Shown: in pieces, positions 63,486 through 64,000 of the stretch | Numbering within the stretch: the stretch's first letter is position 1 | Layout: every line of letters begins with the position of its first letter | NCBI RefSeq assembly: GCF_947504215.1 | Contig: NZ_CANNGO010000014.1 | Coordinates: 55,514-119,513 of the forward strand | Direction: 5' to 3' | Length of the DNA: 64,000 bases | Source: an uncultured Ruegeria sp. | GTDB lineage: Bacteria > Pseudomonadota > Alphaproteobacteria > Rhodobacterales > Rhodobacteraceae | The notes under the pieces: generated by a model | Database searches by the model: none | What the model saw: only the letters and a program-made list of their open reading frames with translations | Told to the model about the DNA's origin: nothing | Made by a program: the position numbers and the translations under genes

Positions 63486-64000
63486 ACCCGTATTCGGGAT
63501 GCCTTGTCGTCATCTGAAACGTCGTTTGGATCACAATTCTGGAGCCATAACCACTCCGTTGGTCATAGAGCGCGGGTGTAGATTACGAACGTACCCACGA
63601 GACATCTTCTCCAAGCTCCAATTTGGATGAGGAGGATGTAATCGACGACAAAGGACCAGCCAGAGATATGTCGTAAGTGGTGTTCGTGAGCACGCTGCGC
63701 AGACCGGATCGGTGAGTAAGGAACGCCGGTAGTTCGGAATTGGGAGCGACGGTTTCTATCGCTGGCGGCATCTGTATGACAGCCACGGCGAAGCCGGCTT
63801 GATCAACAAGCGATCCGTCCCGCATATGGGCTCGTCGCGACTGTTTACGTATGTCTGTTGCAAGCCCGCCACACCGCTTTTCCGCATCCGTTTGCTTCCA
63901 CAGTGCTTCCGGTGTGGATGACGGAACGCACAAATCCGCCCTTCGGCGGCCTGTTCGACACTGTGTTCGACTGTAGTGGTTTCGGGGAGTAGGATTTGAA
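63486..64000. other. Gap at the right edge with a transposase scrap
   Basis: 515 bp with no intact gene. It contains a transposase fragment (63742-63840). An open frame on the minus strand (63583-63933) reads across it and is judged spurious. The last 24 bases on the minus strand look like a tRNA 3' end (TTCAAATCC... ACCA), but the rest of it is beyond the window. Confidence 0.4.
63742..63840 (+). mobile_element. Transposase remnant, IS481/IS3-like HTH
   Basis: FYRWRHLYDSHGEAGLINKRSVP is the helix-turn-helix linker of IS481/IS3-type transposases (consensus FYRW..RY..HGE.GL..R..VP). No flanking open frame continues it; about 33 codons remain. Confidence 0.45.

Noticed and set aside
63583..63933. 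116-codon minus-strand open frame near the right edge
   Set aside because: Runs antisense across a transposase scrap; its protein resembles nothing known.
52193..64000. Second copy of the tRNA-Ala 3' end (attR)
   Set aside because: Looked for the TTCGACTCCCCTAGGCTCC end downstream; none seen, so the far end is outside the window or lost.

Overview
The window is alphaproteobacterial chromosome of the Rhodobacterales (Roseobacter) type. Pointers are an F0 ATP synthase operon with split b and b' subunits apart from F1, an L-malyl-CoA lyase of the ethylmalonyl-CoA pathway, a taurine:pyruvate aminotransferase, MipZ, a FYDLN acid-domain protein, a zinc-free L31, and the ffh-rpsP-rimM-trmD-rplS-rpmE backbone. 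Species cannot be fixed from this sequence.

Left part (1-10 kb): a truncated PLP aminotransferase divergent from a FadR/GntR regulator; atpI-atpB-atpE-b'-b on the minus strand with a good terminator; then small regulatory and stress genes, a LysR/DMT-exporter pair divergent from an FMN azoreductase, an Asp/Glu racemase-family gene and a free-standing prolyl-tRNA editing protein. 10-20 kb is the translation backbone: ffh, four tandem overlapping GNAT acetyltransferases, chorismate mutase, rpsP, bluB, a 49-residue membrane ORF, rimM, a sulfotransferase-like P-loop gene, trmD, an antisense GH25 lysozyme lipoprotein, rplS and rpmE.

20-33 kb: mipZ, then a MarR regulator with a class III cyclase on one strand, divergent from a homogentisate operon (hmgA, fahA, an MBL-fold protein with an altered metal motif, an FAD monooxygenase, DUF2783, maiA, a DOPA-dioxygenase-like protein). 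An acyl-CoA synthetase is divergent from tpa. 33-52 kb is mostly core metabolism: rpmI-rplT, an alanine/glycine symporter with a stress protein, pyruvate kinase, an N-formylglutamate amidohydrolase, a probable D-amino-acid operon (dgcN-dgcA-D-amino-acid transaminase), mcl1, an Lrp/LysE pair, accA, a lytic transglycosylase, a GntR regulator and a metallopeptidase.

52-64 kb is accessory. It starts at tRNA-Ala(GGC), followed directly by a frameshifted, truncated site-specific integrase. Then come a type I secretion operon (a 1217-residue RTX/CHRD adhesin-like protein, ABC exporter, HlyD adaptor), a LysR regulator, a fused scar of two transposases (IS6-like and IS5-like), a secreted heparinase II/III-like protein, and another transposase scrap at the right edge. 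I read this as the eroded left end of a tRNA-associated island. No CRISPR array, intact insertion sequence or rRNA was seen.
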